Of a DNA stretch of 52,573 nucleotides, positions 37,922 to 48,420 are shown piece after piece; the stretch's first letter is position 1, and the number at the start of each line of letters is the position of its first letter. The notes under the pieces are model-generated. The model was given only the letters and a program-made list of their open reading frames with translations, was not told the origin of the DNA and did no database searches. The stretch is taken from contig JBHJMP010000839.1 in the NCBI GenBank assembly GCA_043381765.1, positions 1 through 52,573 of the forward strand. Reading direction: 5' to 3'. This stretch comes from Collodictyon triciliatum. Its lineage: Eukaryota; CRuMs. The position numbers and the translations under genes were made by a program.

Positions 37922-39512
37922 ATGAACTATCAGAATACTTTTTTTTCTCGTGCTCGCTATGAGCGTGCTTGCGATATTGGCGATGTCTGCCACTGTATAA
38001 TCAAACTGATCATCTATGTCCTTTTTCTTCATTTCTTTTTATCAGAAGTAGAACTGGTAAGCTCGCCCTCATCTCCCAAGGGTAATATTCCTTTGATGGC
38101 AGTGGACACAAATGGGTACATCGTCCCTCGTAAGTCCCATACTTTTTTTTTTTTAAAAAAAAAAAACAAAACACGCAGAAGCTTCTATATGATGATTTTT
38201 TTTGTTGGGAATAATAAGCCTTACTGACACTGAATTTGTGTACTCACTGCGCACACCAACAGCACAAAAGAGCAGACCTGATGCGTTCGCAAGCAATGGG
38301 CGCAGCCATTTCTCAAACAGACGCAGCTACATAAGTCGTCTCAAATCGACTATGCACATATTCTCGCGTATCCTATCAGGTTCGACACTAGACAAACTCT
38401 CGGAACTTCGTCTAATGAGCAAATTGCTTGAGAGACTTGGAGCCAAAGTTTCCATCGTCCAGTCGCAACCAAGATCTGTATCCACCGTGCCTCATACTTT
38501 TTTGCAGGTATGTGAGGTCACCGATTGGCAAATTTGCATCCGTGCAAATGACATTTTTTCTTGATACCTCAATATGATGAAGCGGTTTCACCAAAATAAT
38601 GCCTTTACTTTCTTGCTCATCACATATGTTGTATCCGAAGAAAACTCTCGATGAAATATGGTTTCTATTTAACTAACAAAACAAAAGAGATAAAATGAAA
38701 ATATGACCTCTGATTTTTTTTTCCGTTTACCTAGCTGTCTGCCCCAAGTTGGTGTGGAGGAGCCCCTATCATTATCGACCCTGAGTTCCGCGCAATGCTC
38801 CGTATACCCCGTCCATCACAATTGTACCATCAGCTACTTGAGATAGTTCCTGCCATATTTGTCGGTGATTGGAAAGAATGTGCATCCATATTGCGCGACA
38901 TCATCCCAGAGATTGATGATTCCTTCACAGTAACATTTTCATATTCTCTCGAGAACAAAAGGCAACCGCGATAGAGTCCGCGGCTAGCTTAAACGCATAT
39001 GAATTGTTTTCCTGATACAAAATACTTGAAATGAAATCTATGTTTAATTATGAATATAGCAAGCTGGAATGCCTACACCACCATGGAGAACTCTCTCTGG
39101 ACTGTCTGCATACTGGGAATCACCAATCCCTTTGATCGGGTACGCATACTTATTTATTATTTTATTTTAAAAAAATTGTAAAACACACGCACGAACAAGA
39201 GATAACGTTGAATTACGGGTGGTGCCACAGGCAATCAAGTTTTAACGCCAAATCAAATGAAGTACATGAGAGACTTACGCATAATCATATTGTGATATCC
39301 TCACGATTCTTTTTCATCTAAACGGTAGTACAAGGCCTCCAGAACACCACATAAGCCCATAAAACCCATGAGATAATTACAAACCATCGTAAACCCTCAT
39401 TAGGGATTCCACAGAGAATGATCCATGGTTTGACCGCGCAGTCCATCTGATTGCAGCAGATATTGTCCCGGAGCTCTCCCAACTCTGTCGCCTTGATGAG
39501 CCCATCGAATAG
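37922..39512 (+). CDS. DUF506 (PDDEXK-like) family protein
   Basis: Exons 38263-38507, 38735-38929, 39060-39139 and 39404-39512 agree in phase and end in TAG. They are preceded by an exon ending at 38129, which either starts at acceptor 38045 or is part of a longer exon from ATG 37922; that choice is open. The peptide reads LRLMSKLLERLGAKVSIVQS, GGAPIIIDPEFRAMLRIPRP, SQLYHQLLEIVPAIFVGDW, AGMPTPPWRTLSGLSAYW, then an acidic tail NDPWFDRAVHLIAADIVPEL ending DEPIE. This matches DUF506 (Pfam PDDEXK_6): the L-x3-LR-xG-x-A module, a D-P-E-F-R-x-x-x-x-I-x-R-P strand/helix, the LPAIFVG-like segment and the PPWR motif. Family function is poorly known; members resemble PD-(D/E)XK nucleases. Only 320 nt separate it from the next kinase gene. 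Confidence 0.82.
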
Positions 39513-39832
39513 AAACCAGCATCCGGCGCCAGCTGCGGCGTTTCGCACTGGGAGGATCCCCAAGGAGCGAGCGCCTTTAACTTGTCCTGAACAAATCGCA
39601 ATATTTGTCCCTCTACATACCATCCGCTCTGTTGCGTCTGCGCATTCGTCGCTGGCGACCAAAGCCCCATAGACATGAATAAAAAAAGAAAATAAAGAAA
39701 AAAAGAATGCTAAAAATATAGTAATCTGGCTCTTGAGGTTGACATGGTTCTGGGCGTGTAGTTTCTTTTAGCAAAGACAATTCAAGGTCTCTTCTTACCA
39801 ATAGCCACCGATCGTTGATCAACACAACATAG
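39513..39832. promoter_or_regulatory. Short DUF506-CDK intergenic region
   Basis: These 320 nt must hold the 3' UTR of DUF506 and the promoter and 5' UTR of the first kinase, unless the kinase has an unseen upstream exon. I see no distinct motif. Confidence 0.4.
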
Positions 39833-42591
39833 ATGGAAGGTCGCTGGGAAGGAAGAGAAGGAAGAGACAATAGAGACAGCAGAGACAGCAGAGATAGCAG
39901 AGATAGCAGAGGCAACAGAGAAGGAAGAGAAAGCAGAGAAAGCAGAGAAAGCAGAGAAAGCAGAGAAAGCAGAGAAAGCAGAGAAAGCAGAGAAAGCAGA
40001 GAAAGCAGAGAAAGCAGAGAAAGCAGAGACAACAGAGACAACAGAGACAACAGAGACAACAGAGACAACAGAGACAACAGAGACAACAGCCGCGTGAGGC
40101 CATCGAATGGTCACGGAGGTTTCGGAATGATGTTCTCAAGCCAGCGGCTGAATAGCAGCGTCCCAAAGTTAACGACGATTGAAAGGAGCGATGTTGGAGA
40201 AGGAATAGGCGCAGGCACGTACAGGTTTTTGGATTTATTTCATTCTTTTCTTGTTGTTTATTTTCTCTAACTTAACCATGATGAGGGAGTTGGTAAGAGG
40301 ATCAAAGAATGTATTCACATGAAAGAGATTTCACTATCGGTGTATTTAAGGGAAAGTCACAGCGGACACTGATTCTAAGCCTTTGTATTGAATGAATTGA
40401 ATCGTAATGAAAGAGAAGAATTACTTTAGGCTGATGTAATATAACGTCTCTCTTCTTTTTTTTTTTGGGAAACATTTGCTTCATTTTTAAGACTAAATCA
40501 TCATTTTTCGATTACATAGCCATGTGTTCAGGTGCAAGACAGAGCGTTTTCATGGAGATGTCGTAATGAAAAAGATAGAAATAGCGACAGATAAGAACGG
40601 GGTATAAATAATTTGATGATTTCATTAATTGCATTCACTACGCGAAAGTGAGTTACAAGAGTTCTGATATTAATGGGCCAATTGAATCGAATGAATGAAA
40701 AATACTCAATTTTCAGCCAAATATTTATTGATAAACAGAAAAGTCACTTGACTACACAACAATTTGAAAATAAAACAAAGAAAAAGTGAAACAGTTCATT
40801 TAAGTATATATCATGAACATTATATACTCAATTAAATATTATGAAAGGTGTTTCCATGGGCTCTCAGAGAAGTATCCGTTTTGTCTCGGCTAAAACATCC
40901 AAATATTATCCGCCTTGTAGATGTAGCCAATGCTGGTGACGAAAAAGGTAATTTATCTGTAGATGAGTCGTCTAAAATTTATGTCTGATGGGAAACATAT
41001 TATAAGCTTATTAGTGTTAATGAGAGATGTATTGTCCAAATGATAATTTTGTATACATGCTTACTGCAGCTATGTCATTCCATCGAAAGATAGAATAGTT
41101 AATCGATATTTCAATTCATGATTCCCTGAACTTAAAGACCCAAAGAAGATATGGCTGGTATTTGAATCGATGGACTACAATCTTGGTGATCTCATTACTG
41201 AGTCGTCCTTTACAAAATTCGACCATATAAAATGCATAACGAAGCAAATATTGGAGGGCATAGAGTATTGCCATTCACAAGGATTCATGCACAGGGATAT
41301 TAAACGTAATTTCTCAATGTGTTCGATTACTCATTGTTTGTGCTTAAATGTCATACCTCTGTAGCTTGCACCTAATTTGAGCTAATCAAGCACATTTATT
41401 TGCTTTTCTCCACATGCTCAAACTCATCGACCAAAGCTGCAAATATTTTAATGAACACTTATGGGAATGTGAAGATTTCTGATTTTGGACTGGCCTGCTC
41501 TGTAAACGAATTCAAGCAGGAGCACACAACCATGGTTGTCACCCGATGGTACAGAGCACCCGAATTAGTCTTAGGAATAAGGAAATATAGTGTCGGAATC
41601 GATATATGGTCCATAGGGTGATTTTAATTCATCATTTTATTATTTTCTGTCAATTTTTGTGGCATGCAAAATTTTCTGAATGATTTTCACAAACATGAAT
41701 ATTATCCAGTTATTTGAATCGCCTGGTCAGTATACCAAGTTGAGTTTTAATTTTACACGGACGCAGATGTGTCATGGCTGAGATGATTATGAAAGCACCT
41801 CTCTTCAAAGGGGTTAGCGACGCTGATCAATTGGGTGTTATTCTGAAGGTCTGTGGCCTACCCGAAGACACCTTTAAAATTTCTGCGGCTGGGCCGTCAA
41901 GTATTTTTACTCAAGATAGAAAATCAAGAGTTCAGGAATCCATCCAAAGAGAGTAAAGTTCAATTTAAATACCGACAACAACAAAAAAAAATTATTTTTT
42001 TTATTGAAGATATCAGACATTCTGAATTTTGACTTTCTCATATACTTACACCTTTTTAATACAGTCCATTAAAGGATTCATATACATGCAAAGAAGTTTA
42101 TTAACTGCACAGTATTTCATCTTGTAGATCAAAGATCGATGACGGTCAATCTCCTGATTATGAATTATTGGACGGACTTCTTCAGATTGATCCGTCAGCT
42201 CGTATAACAGCGAGGCAAGCACTACAGCACCCAGCACTCGCTGCAATATCTCAAGAGACTATGGAATACATCAAGAGATGGTATTTATTCATCAATCCTT
42301 TTACATGGTCTGTGAAAGTGGTGAAGTATCCAGGGCAGCATACTTTTTATGCCCATAATGATAACAACGACGCGCACGTTTAGTCTTCCTACATGCTCCA
42401 TGTCACCAGAGTATGTCTCCCGAAGATTCGAAAGACAGAGCGAGTTGGCCCTTAAAGGTCAGGAAGGTCGTCAGGCAGTTGCTCATGGACCAAGTGGAAC
42501 ACAGGTGAGCCAGAGAAATGCAGGAATCCCAGCATCCCAGCGGCAAAGCCTACCAAAAGAAGAATCCAAACCGAAACGATTTTGTTCATAA
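39833..42591 (+). CDS. CDK-family kinase A with charged repeat N-terminus
   Basis: Eight exons agree in phase: 39833-40224, 40520-40601, 40848-40947, 41138-41305, 41437-41617, 41767-41952, 42128-42280 and 42384-42591, ending in TAA; 489 residues. Residues 1 to about 85 are built from RDS, RES and RDN tripeptides encoded by a 9-bp tandem repeat. The kinase domain follows: GEGIGAGTYSHVFRC (Gly loop), VVMKKIEIA (catalytic Lys), GVFPWALREVSVL (cyclin-binding helix, with FPWALRE where PSTAIRE would be), HPNIIRLVDV, WLVFESMDYNLGDLI, MHRDIKPANILM (catalytic loop), [22 protein letters not shown] (T-loop with a Thr), DIWSIGCVMAEM and LLQIDPSARITARQALQHP. All catalytic residues are intact. The family is CMGC/CDK; the subfamily cannot be fixed by eye. 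The tail is Gln/Ser/Lys-rich. The gene is in tandem with kinase B. Confidence 0.93.
39861..40088. repeat. Coding 9-bp tandem repeat (AGAGAAAGC / AGAGACAAC)
   Basis: Blocks of 9-bp units follow each other: AGAGACAGC, then AGAGAAAGC (about 14 copies), then AGAGACAAC (about 7). The frame is kept and gives RDS, RES and RDN tripeptides in kinase A exon 1. The other frames also stay open because the unit length is a multiple of three. Confidence 0.93.
40679..40703 (+). repeat. Micro-insertion core only, possible copy 7
   Basis: CAATTGAATCGAATGAATG followed by five A's closely resembles the core of copy 5 read on its minus strand (CACTTGAATCGAATGAAG then GGAAAAA). I could not find convincing flanking direct repeats. 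It lies in kinase A intron 2. Confidence 0.45.
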
Positions 42592-43256
42592 AACAAAGCA
42601 AAGCAAAGCAAAGCCAAGCCCAGCGACATCCCTCGCCTCATACAATTCACATAGCGTCACAGAAGCTGACTAAAACACAACCACAAGACAACAGCCCCAG
42701 CTGCGGCGGAGCTAGCATTAAAACTCACGGGCTACGTATTGATAGCAACTAAATCCTGCCGCATGGAGCTTCACCATACCTCGTAATCATAGTCTATGAT
42801 TGCTTCGTATAATTTCCACAAACAGAATGCCTGCAGCACAACAGGTTCGCATCAGAAGGATTCTTGAAAATCACGGCCACCACACACAGTCATCTCCCTC
42901 TTCAGAGACATTGCGGTGGACAACGTGCATGGCCTCCTTTTCTTTTCTTTTCTTTTCTTTTCTTTTTTCCTTTTCTTTTTTTCTTTTTTTCTTTTTTTCT
43001 TTTCTTCTTTTCTTTTCTTTTTTTCTTTTTTTCTTTTCTTCTTTTCTTTTCTTTTTTTTCTTTTTTTCTTTTTTTCTTTTTTGTTATTAGGCTGCTTGTT
43101 CACAGCGTCAGGAAGAAACGCAGGGTTTCAATAATCCATCCATCTCTTTGAACGTGTGAATAAACTGCCGCTGCCACTCTAATTGTTATTTTGCTTGCCC
43201 CTGTGTCCTCTACTCAATCGGCTTTGGTTCGTGCGGCCAGTTTTGCTCAGTATACC
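42592..43256. promoter_or_regulatory. Region between the two CDK genes with a pyrimidine tract
   Basis: These 665 nt hold the kinase A 3' UTR and the kinase B promoter. A strand-biased TTTTC/TTTTTTC tract of about 150 nt (about 42935-43083) ends about 170 nt before the kinase B ATG. It could be a promoter element, a 5' UTR polypyrimidine stretch or simply an expanded repeat. Confidence 0.6.
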
Positions 43257-46247
43257 ATGGACCAGATCCAGCGAACCGGCGAAGCTTCTTCTCGCACAAC
43301 ACTCAACACGTTTCCGGAGCCCGGCCTTTTTTCAGACTATGAGATCACTGAGAATCTGGGCATCGGGGCGTATGGGTACGCTTTCTTTCCAAGGCTCACT
43401 CGAGCGAAATACACTCCCTTGTTTTTTTCTTCTTTCTTCTGTCCGTGCACAATCGTTGAAAATCTTCAGTGGCCCGATCATTCAGGCAAAAAANNNNNNN
43501 NNNNNNNNNNNNNNNNNNNNNNNNNNNNNNNNNNNNNNNNNNNNNNNNNNNNNNNNNNNNNNNNNNNNNNNNNNNNNNNNNNNNNNNNNNNNNNNNNNNN
43601 NNNNNNNNNNNNNNNNNNNNNNNNNNNNNNNNNNNNNNNNNNNNNNNNNNNNNNNNNNNNNNNNNNNNNNNNNNNNNNNNNNNNNNNNNNNNNTTTTTTT
43701 TTTTACTTCATATGCTTTCCGAACCAGTTCATTTTTTAAGTGGCATATCTTGCATCAATAATGTTCATAGTCATGTCTATCGATCAATCCATAAAGCGAC
43801 GAGAGAAGTTGTGGCCTTGAAGAAGTTCAAAATGCAGAACGAAACTGAAGGGGTATTTACTACATAATATTTTTTTTTAATGAATTCATTTAAATACAAA
43901 AAATGAAACACACTAGAGGGAAATTAACTAAACAAAACTAAACTAAGGTAGTTACCATATGTATTCCCAATTTTTTCTGTAAGCTTAATATTTAGCTGAG
44001 TGTATGACATTCCTTAACATATTCATACGTTCTTGTGAACATACTTTTGATGGGTTAATTAAACATCGGATTCTTGTATTGCTTTAAAGTGCCACTCCAC
44101 TCCATCTAAAAAACCGACAAATACAAAAGAATATATGATTATTGGAATCATGAGAATATATATGTATTCATATTAATTTTTCTCACATAGCTTTCAACTT
44201 ACTCTCGAACTCGAAAGGTTAAATTGACATAACTATTAAATAGTTCCCTATATGTGCAATTCGGGAAATTATGCTTTTATCGAAGCTGGACCACCCAAAC
44301 ATAGTGAAGCTTAGAGAAGTGGTCACATCCCCTCGTAATTATTATTATTCTTTATGATTATGCATTGTGTGCATTGTAGTCAAATGATAATTATCTGTGG
44401 CAAGTCCTCGCAGTTCCAAATTATTGCGTGCGTTGTACAGCCATATACTAATCGAATGTCTAACAACATAGCGAACGACTACAACCGCCAATTGGGCGAT
44501 GTTTTCTTGGTATTTGAATACATGGAACACAACCTAGGAAGTCTAATAGAGGAAAAGAAAGTTCGAAACTTTACTTATGGGCAAGTAAAAGGATACATGA
44601 AACAGATTTTTACTGGTCTTTTCTTTTGTCACACGAACAAAGTGCTTCATAGAGACATCAAACGTAATTCATACACTTTATAAACTTGCGAGCTATTTCA
44701 GTATATTATGATAAATGTATACTTTTTTTTTAGCAAGCGAATTTAAATTCACCAAAGTTTATGTGCTCTACGTAGATGCCCATGGCTTATTTATATTCAT
44801 CGATTTCCATAGCCACAAATATCCTCCTAAACCGAAAAGGAATGGTAAAAATAGCTGATTTTGGCCTTTCCAGAGCATACGCTGATGCAAACAGAGAGTA
44901 TACAACTTGCGTTGTGACTAGATGGTACAGAGCTCCTGAGCTCCTGTTTCAGATCAAGAAATATTCAACTGCTATTGACATATGGTCAGTCGGGTAAGTT
45001 TATCAGATATCTTATATTCATCTTATAAAACTATCACTACCATAGAAAGCCTATTTTTTTTCTCCTTCTTTACTTGCGTTCTGATGGAGGAGTTGTCTCC
45101 GCTTTCCTTCATTATTGTGGGGTCTAGATGCCTGTTAGCAGAGCTTATCACGGGCGTACCAATCTTTCCGGGACCCTCGGATAAAGATCAGTTGGAAACA
45201 ATCTTCCGTACATGCGGTTCACCAAACTCAAAGAATTGGTCAAGTCTGATGACCATGCCAGAGTATGAGAAGCACCAAGCCTCGTTCTCCAAGACACATC
45301 GAAACAATCTTCAGAAAAACGTTACTGCAAAGTGGGTCATTTTGATAGGGCTTCAACACTCTTCCCTCTTATTCCTTTTCATGTGCTTGTTTGTATGTTT
45401 CATTTACTTAACGTCAACCCAACAGGGCTGAGCTTCCAAATGTCGATCAGCACGCGTATGACCTACTAGAGAAGTTGCTTGCTCTTGACCCAGCACAAAG
45501 ATTATCTGCGACCACTGCGCTAGATGCAGAGTTCTTTTGGACAGACCCGATGCCCTTGGACCCAGCAGAGTAAGAACTCCTCTCACAGGCATCCTCGGGC
45601 TTATTTGTTTCTGTCCGTTCATGGATATCACACAAGCCCATACATTATTTACACAACCACATCTTTAACAACCATCTTATGTACTTTCTTTCACACACCT
45701 CATTCATGCGCATAGGCTTCCGATATACGCTTGCGATAGTACCCTGATTCAAAAGCGCTTCTCATCGCAAAAGGAGAGAACTGAGCACAAAGCTCCACCA
45801 AAACAAGCTAACCAACCCGGCCCCACAGCCACACACGGACATGGACATGGACATGGACATGGGCACGGAAATGCACCTCCACCTCCACAGGCTTGTGCAC
45901 AAAAGCCTCAACACAGCTCACGAGGATATCCACCTCATTTGCCTCCAAACGCACCGCACGAGGTCAATCACCATCCCCACATGCAGCCCAGCCATGGGCA
46001 TCACCAAGGGCAACCTAGACCCCCTCCAATTCCTTCACAGCCTGTTTTGCACACAAATCCTCAGTTCCAATCCCAGTCGCAATCGCAGTCCCAACACCAG
46101 CGACACAGTGGAGGCAGACCTCATACCTCCTCGATTCATCCATCGCAAAGTCATCACGGAGGTCACCATCACAGCCAACAAGGCCAGTCATCCCGTCCCG
46201 ATTCTGATCAAAAGAGGTTCAGACATTCTGAGCAGAGACCGTCATGA
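43257..46247 (+). CDS. CDK-family kinase B (CDK9/12-like) with His/Pro/Gln-rich tail
   Basis: Eight exons agree in phase: 43257-43375, 43771-43852, 44244-44334, 44472-44663, 44813-44993, 45128-45331, 45426-45569 and 45716-46247, ending in TGA; 514 residues. The order is [19 protein letters not shown] (Gly loop), [10 protein letters not shown] (catalytic Lys), [20 protein letters not shown] (cyclin helix, PICAIRE), [52 protein letters not shown] (T-loop), [29 protein letters not shown] and [20 protein letters not shown]. FPIxAIRE plus VFEYM resembles the transcriptional CDKs 9, 12 and 13, whose usual substrate is the RNA polymerase II tail; that role is inferred. The last exon encodes a tail rich in His, Pro, Gln and Ser, including (HG) repeats and [11 protein letters not shown]. 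The N gap at 43494-43693 falls wholly within intron 1, so no coding sequence is lost. Confidence 0.94.
43494..43693. other. Assembly gap (exactly 200 N)
   Basis: The gap lies in intron 1 of kinase B (43376-43770). Its round length suggests an estimated rather than measured size. Confidence 0.99.
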
Positions 46248-48420
46248 GTTTGCATTCATACTCCCTCGAGTTGTTGAGACTTTACATCGTCGTCCCTCTT
46301 GTTCTTGTTTTACAAATAAACCATATCCATTCGTGGGTTTCATTGCAAATGAGGCGAATTTATCTGTGTCCTGGGTTTTGCTATCTTTCTAAATTATGGA
46401 GAGTGTCCATGTAGATTTCATGGTGCATAATCCGTAAATATCTCGCCATTCGATTCCGAAGCAAATCCACAAACATCCACCTAACCCCGTACATCACCAA
46501 GACTCTGACTAAGGGTTTCAATCAGGTGTGAATGTCTCTAGGTGCGTTGTTGGTGGCGAAGCATGGCTCTAGAGAAACCGTAAATTAGTGCTTACATTTA
46601 AAGGATGAATACATGCCGAACGGAAAGCAGTTGTGCGAACGTGTCATGTGAGTTGCCTATTTATTCGGCGTTTTCTCTTGCATTTGTGTAAGATGTGTGT
46701 GTTATTAAATTAACGAGGCGGGCTTGCACACACGAGACAAATTGTGTCGTATCCATTCATTCTGTGCGTAAGGATAAGAAACACCTCAAAACTGTCACAT
46801 TCTAAGTTCTCAGGGATGCGAATATAATTTTGTTAATTTAAGAATACTCATCAAGGGAATCTCATTTTCTCTTTGGTTCCATGGCGCACTCACAACGCCA
46901 CCCGTTCCCAAGTTGCAATGGTGTACTTGCGCGCTATCACACATATACAACCTCCAGTCATGGGCCCATTGGGCTTGGTTCTGCACTTTTAAATAGATTT
47001 TATTCCATACAGGTTATGTTGGTTGGGCCAGTCTCTTCATAGTAATTTACAGGACAGAAGGAATAAACCGACATCGCTTTCTGAATTATGTTCTGTTGAA
47101 TGCGTGGCTAGCCGTGTCTATACGAAGTGAGGGAGCGGACTAAGAGCTCTTTTTTTCTTTTTTTTTCTATCCTTTTTCAACAAAAATATGAACCTCATCT
47201 ATTTCACGGGCGATGGAACGAACAAGCCATGAAATATATCAAGTTGAAGTCGTAGAGTTTTCAAATTGCTTCCAGTAATTAACTTGCCTTGAGATAGCAC
47301 CATTTTTTTTCTTGACAGATTCGAATGTGGCATATTTGGGGAAATAGCGGCACGACCGCAGCCTGTGCATTACAAAGGATGTTGAAAGTAAAACATAGCC
47401 AAATCCAACCGACAAGAACTTGAGCACAGAAGAAAAACAAAGGGTCACCAAGGCTATCAAAATGTATGATAAATCGAAGGCTATGGACACATGGTCATAA
47501 TTTAATAACTTCAGAACCAAATAAAATATGTGAATTATTACAACAGGAATTCTTCACGGAGAACAAACGCGTGCAAATATTGCCAACTTACGACGCAATT
47601 GGTAAAGAAAAGAGAGAGGGTTCAAGTAATACCGAAATGGGGGTTTTCTGACAACGAAGAAAGATAAATAACTTCAAAGCCGAACGCCTGGAAGTTCTGA
47701 AAATGATGTGATACTCTTTATTTTTTTCGAGCCTTTTACTGGATAAGCTAAATCACATCCTTAATTGAGCCTATATGCGGTGTAACAGTCCTGGGAAAAA
47801 GGCCTCACCGAGAACATGTCCAAGAAAAAAGTATTGTTCTACAAATATTGGAGTTTCTCTTGTAGAAGAACTTGACGAACACACGCAGCGCAATCTTAGT
47901 ATTGCCATATTTAGGCAAGCGAAATGATTGATGAATCTACAACGAAGGTAGGATGCTACACGATTTGAATCAAATGAGAAAACAAAGTAGGACAGATGGC
48001 AGAATGCCACACAGCCGATTTCCTTCTGTAATACAATCAAAGAGGAATGCAAAGGATTGTGTGATTTTTGCAAATAGGTACCAGAATATATTTTACTTTT
48101 CATTAAATGTATTACCAACAATAAATTCCTCAACAACAGACACAAATTTAGCTTTTTTCAATTGTCCTTGAAGCACCATTCTTTATGTCCTCGTTTCATT
48201 TATTTTATCCAAGTCGAATAGTAAAGGAATGCAAAATCCTGTTTTAGATAAAAAAAAATACTCGCTGTCTTTCATTTTATGTAGTCCTCAATCCACCCAT
48301 ATTGAACACTACGAGAAAACCATGAGATATTTGCTTTCATAAAAAAATAAACCCACGATTTTTTTTCTTCCTTTATTCACAGCGCCCCGTCAAGGAATCG
48401 TCTAGAGAAAGAAAATAGAT
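46248..48420. other. About 2.2 kb convergent intergenic region
   Basis: This lies between kinase B (+) and the HEAT-repeat gene (-), whose 3' ends face each other. It is AT-rich. Frames of 60-125 codons at 47240-48150 overlap on both strands and resemble no family I know. I see no tandem repeat or structured RNA. Confidence 0.55.

Noticed and set aside
37769-38032. Minus-strand peptide starting MKKKDIDDQFDYTVADIANI
   Set aside because: It looks protein-like but overlaps the 5' side of the DUF506 gene on the other strand, has no homology I recognise and no supporting exons.
39613-40166. Minus-strand Leu/Ser, Phe/Ser/Ala and Cys/Leu repeat proteins
   Set aside because: They are antisense readings of the 9-bp coding repeat of kinase A, which stays open in all frames. 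The plus frame alone continues into the kinase Gly loop.
42850-43151. Phe/Ser-rich plus-strand and Lys-rich minus-strand frames
   Set aside because: They are translations of the TTTTC tract upstream of kinase B and have no link to an exon.
47239-48145. Hydrophobic minus-strand frames and basic plus-strand frames
   Set aside because: They overlap each other on both strands, resemble no family, and lack splice signals that would join them.
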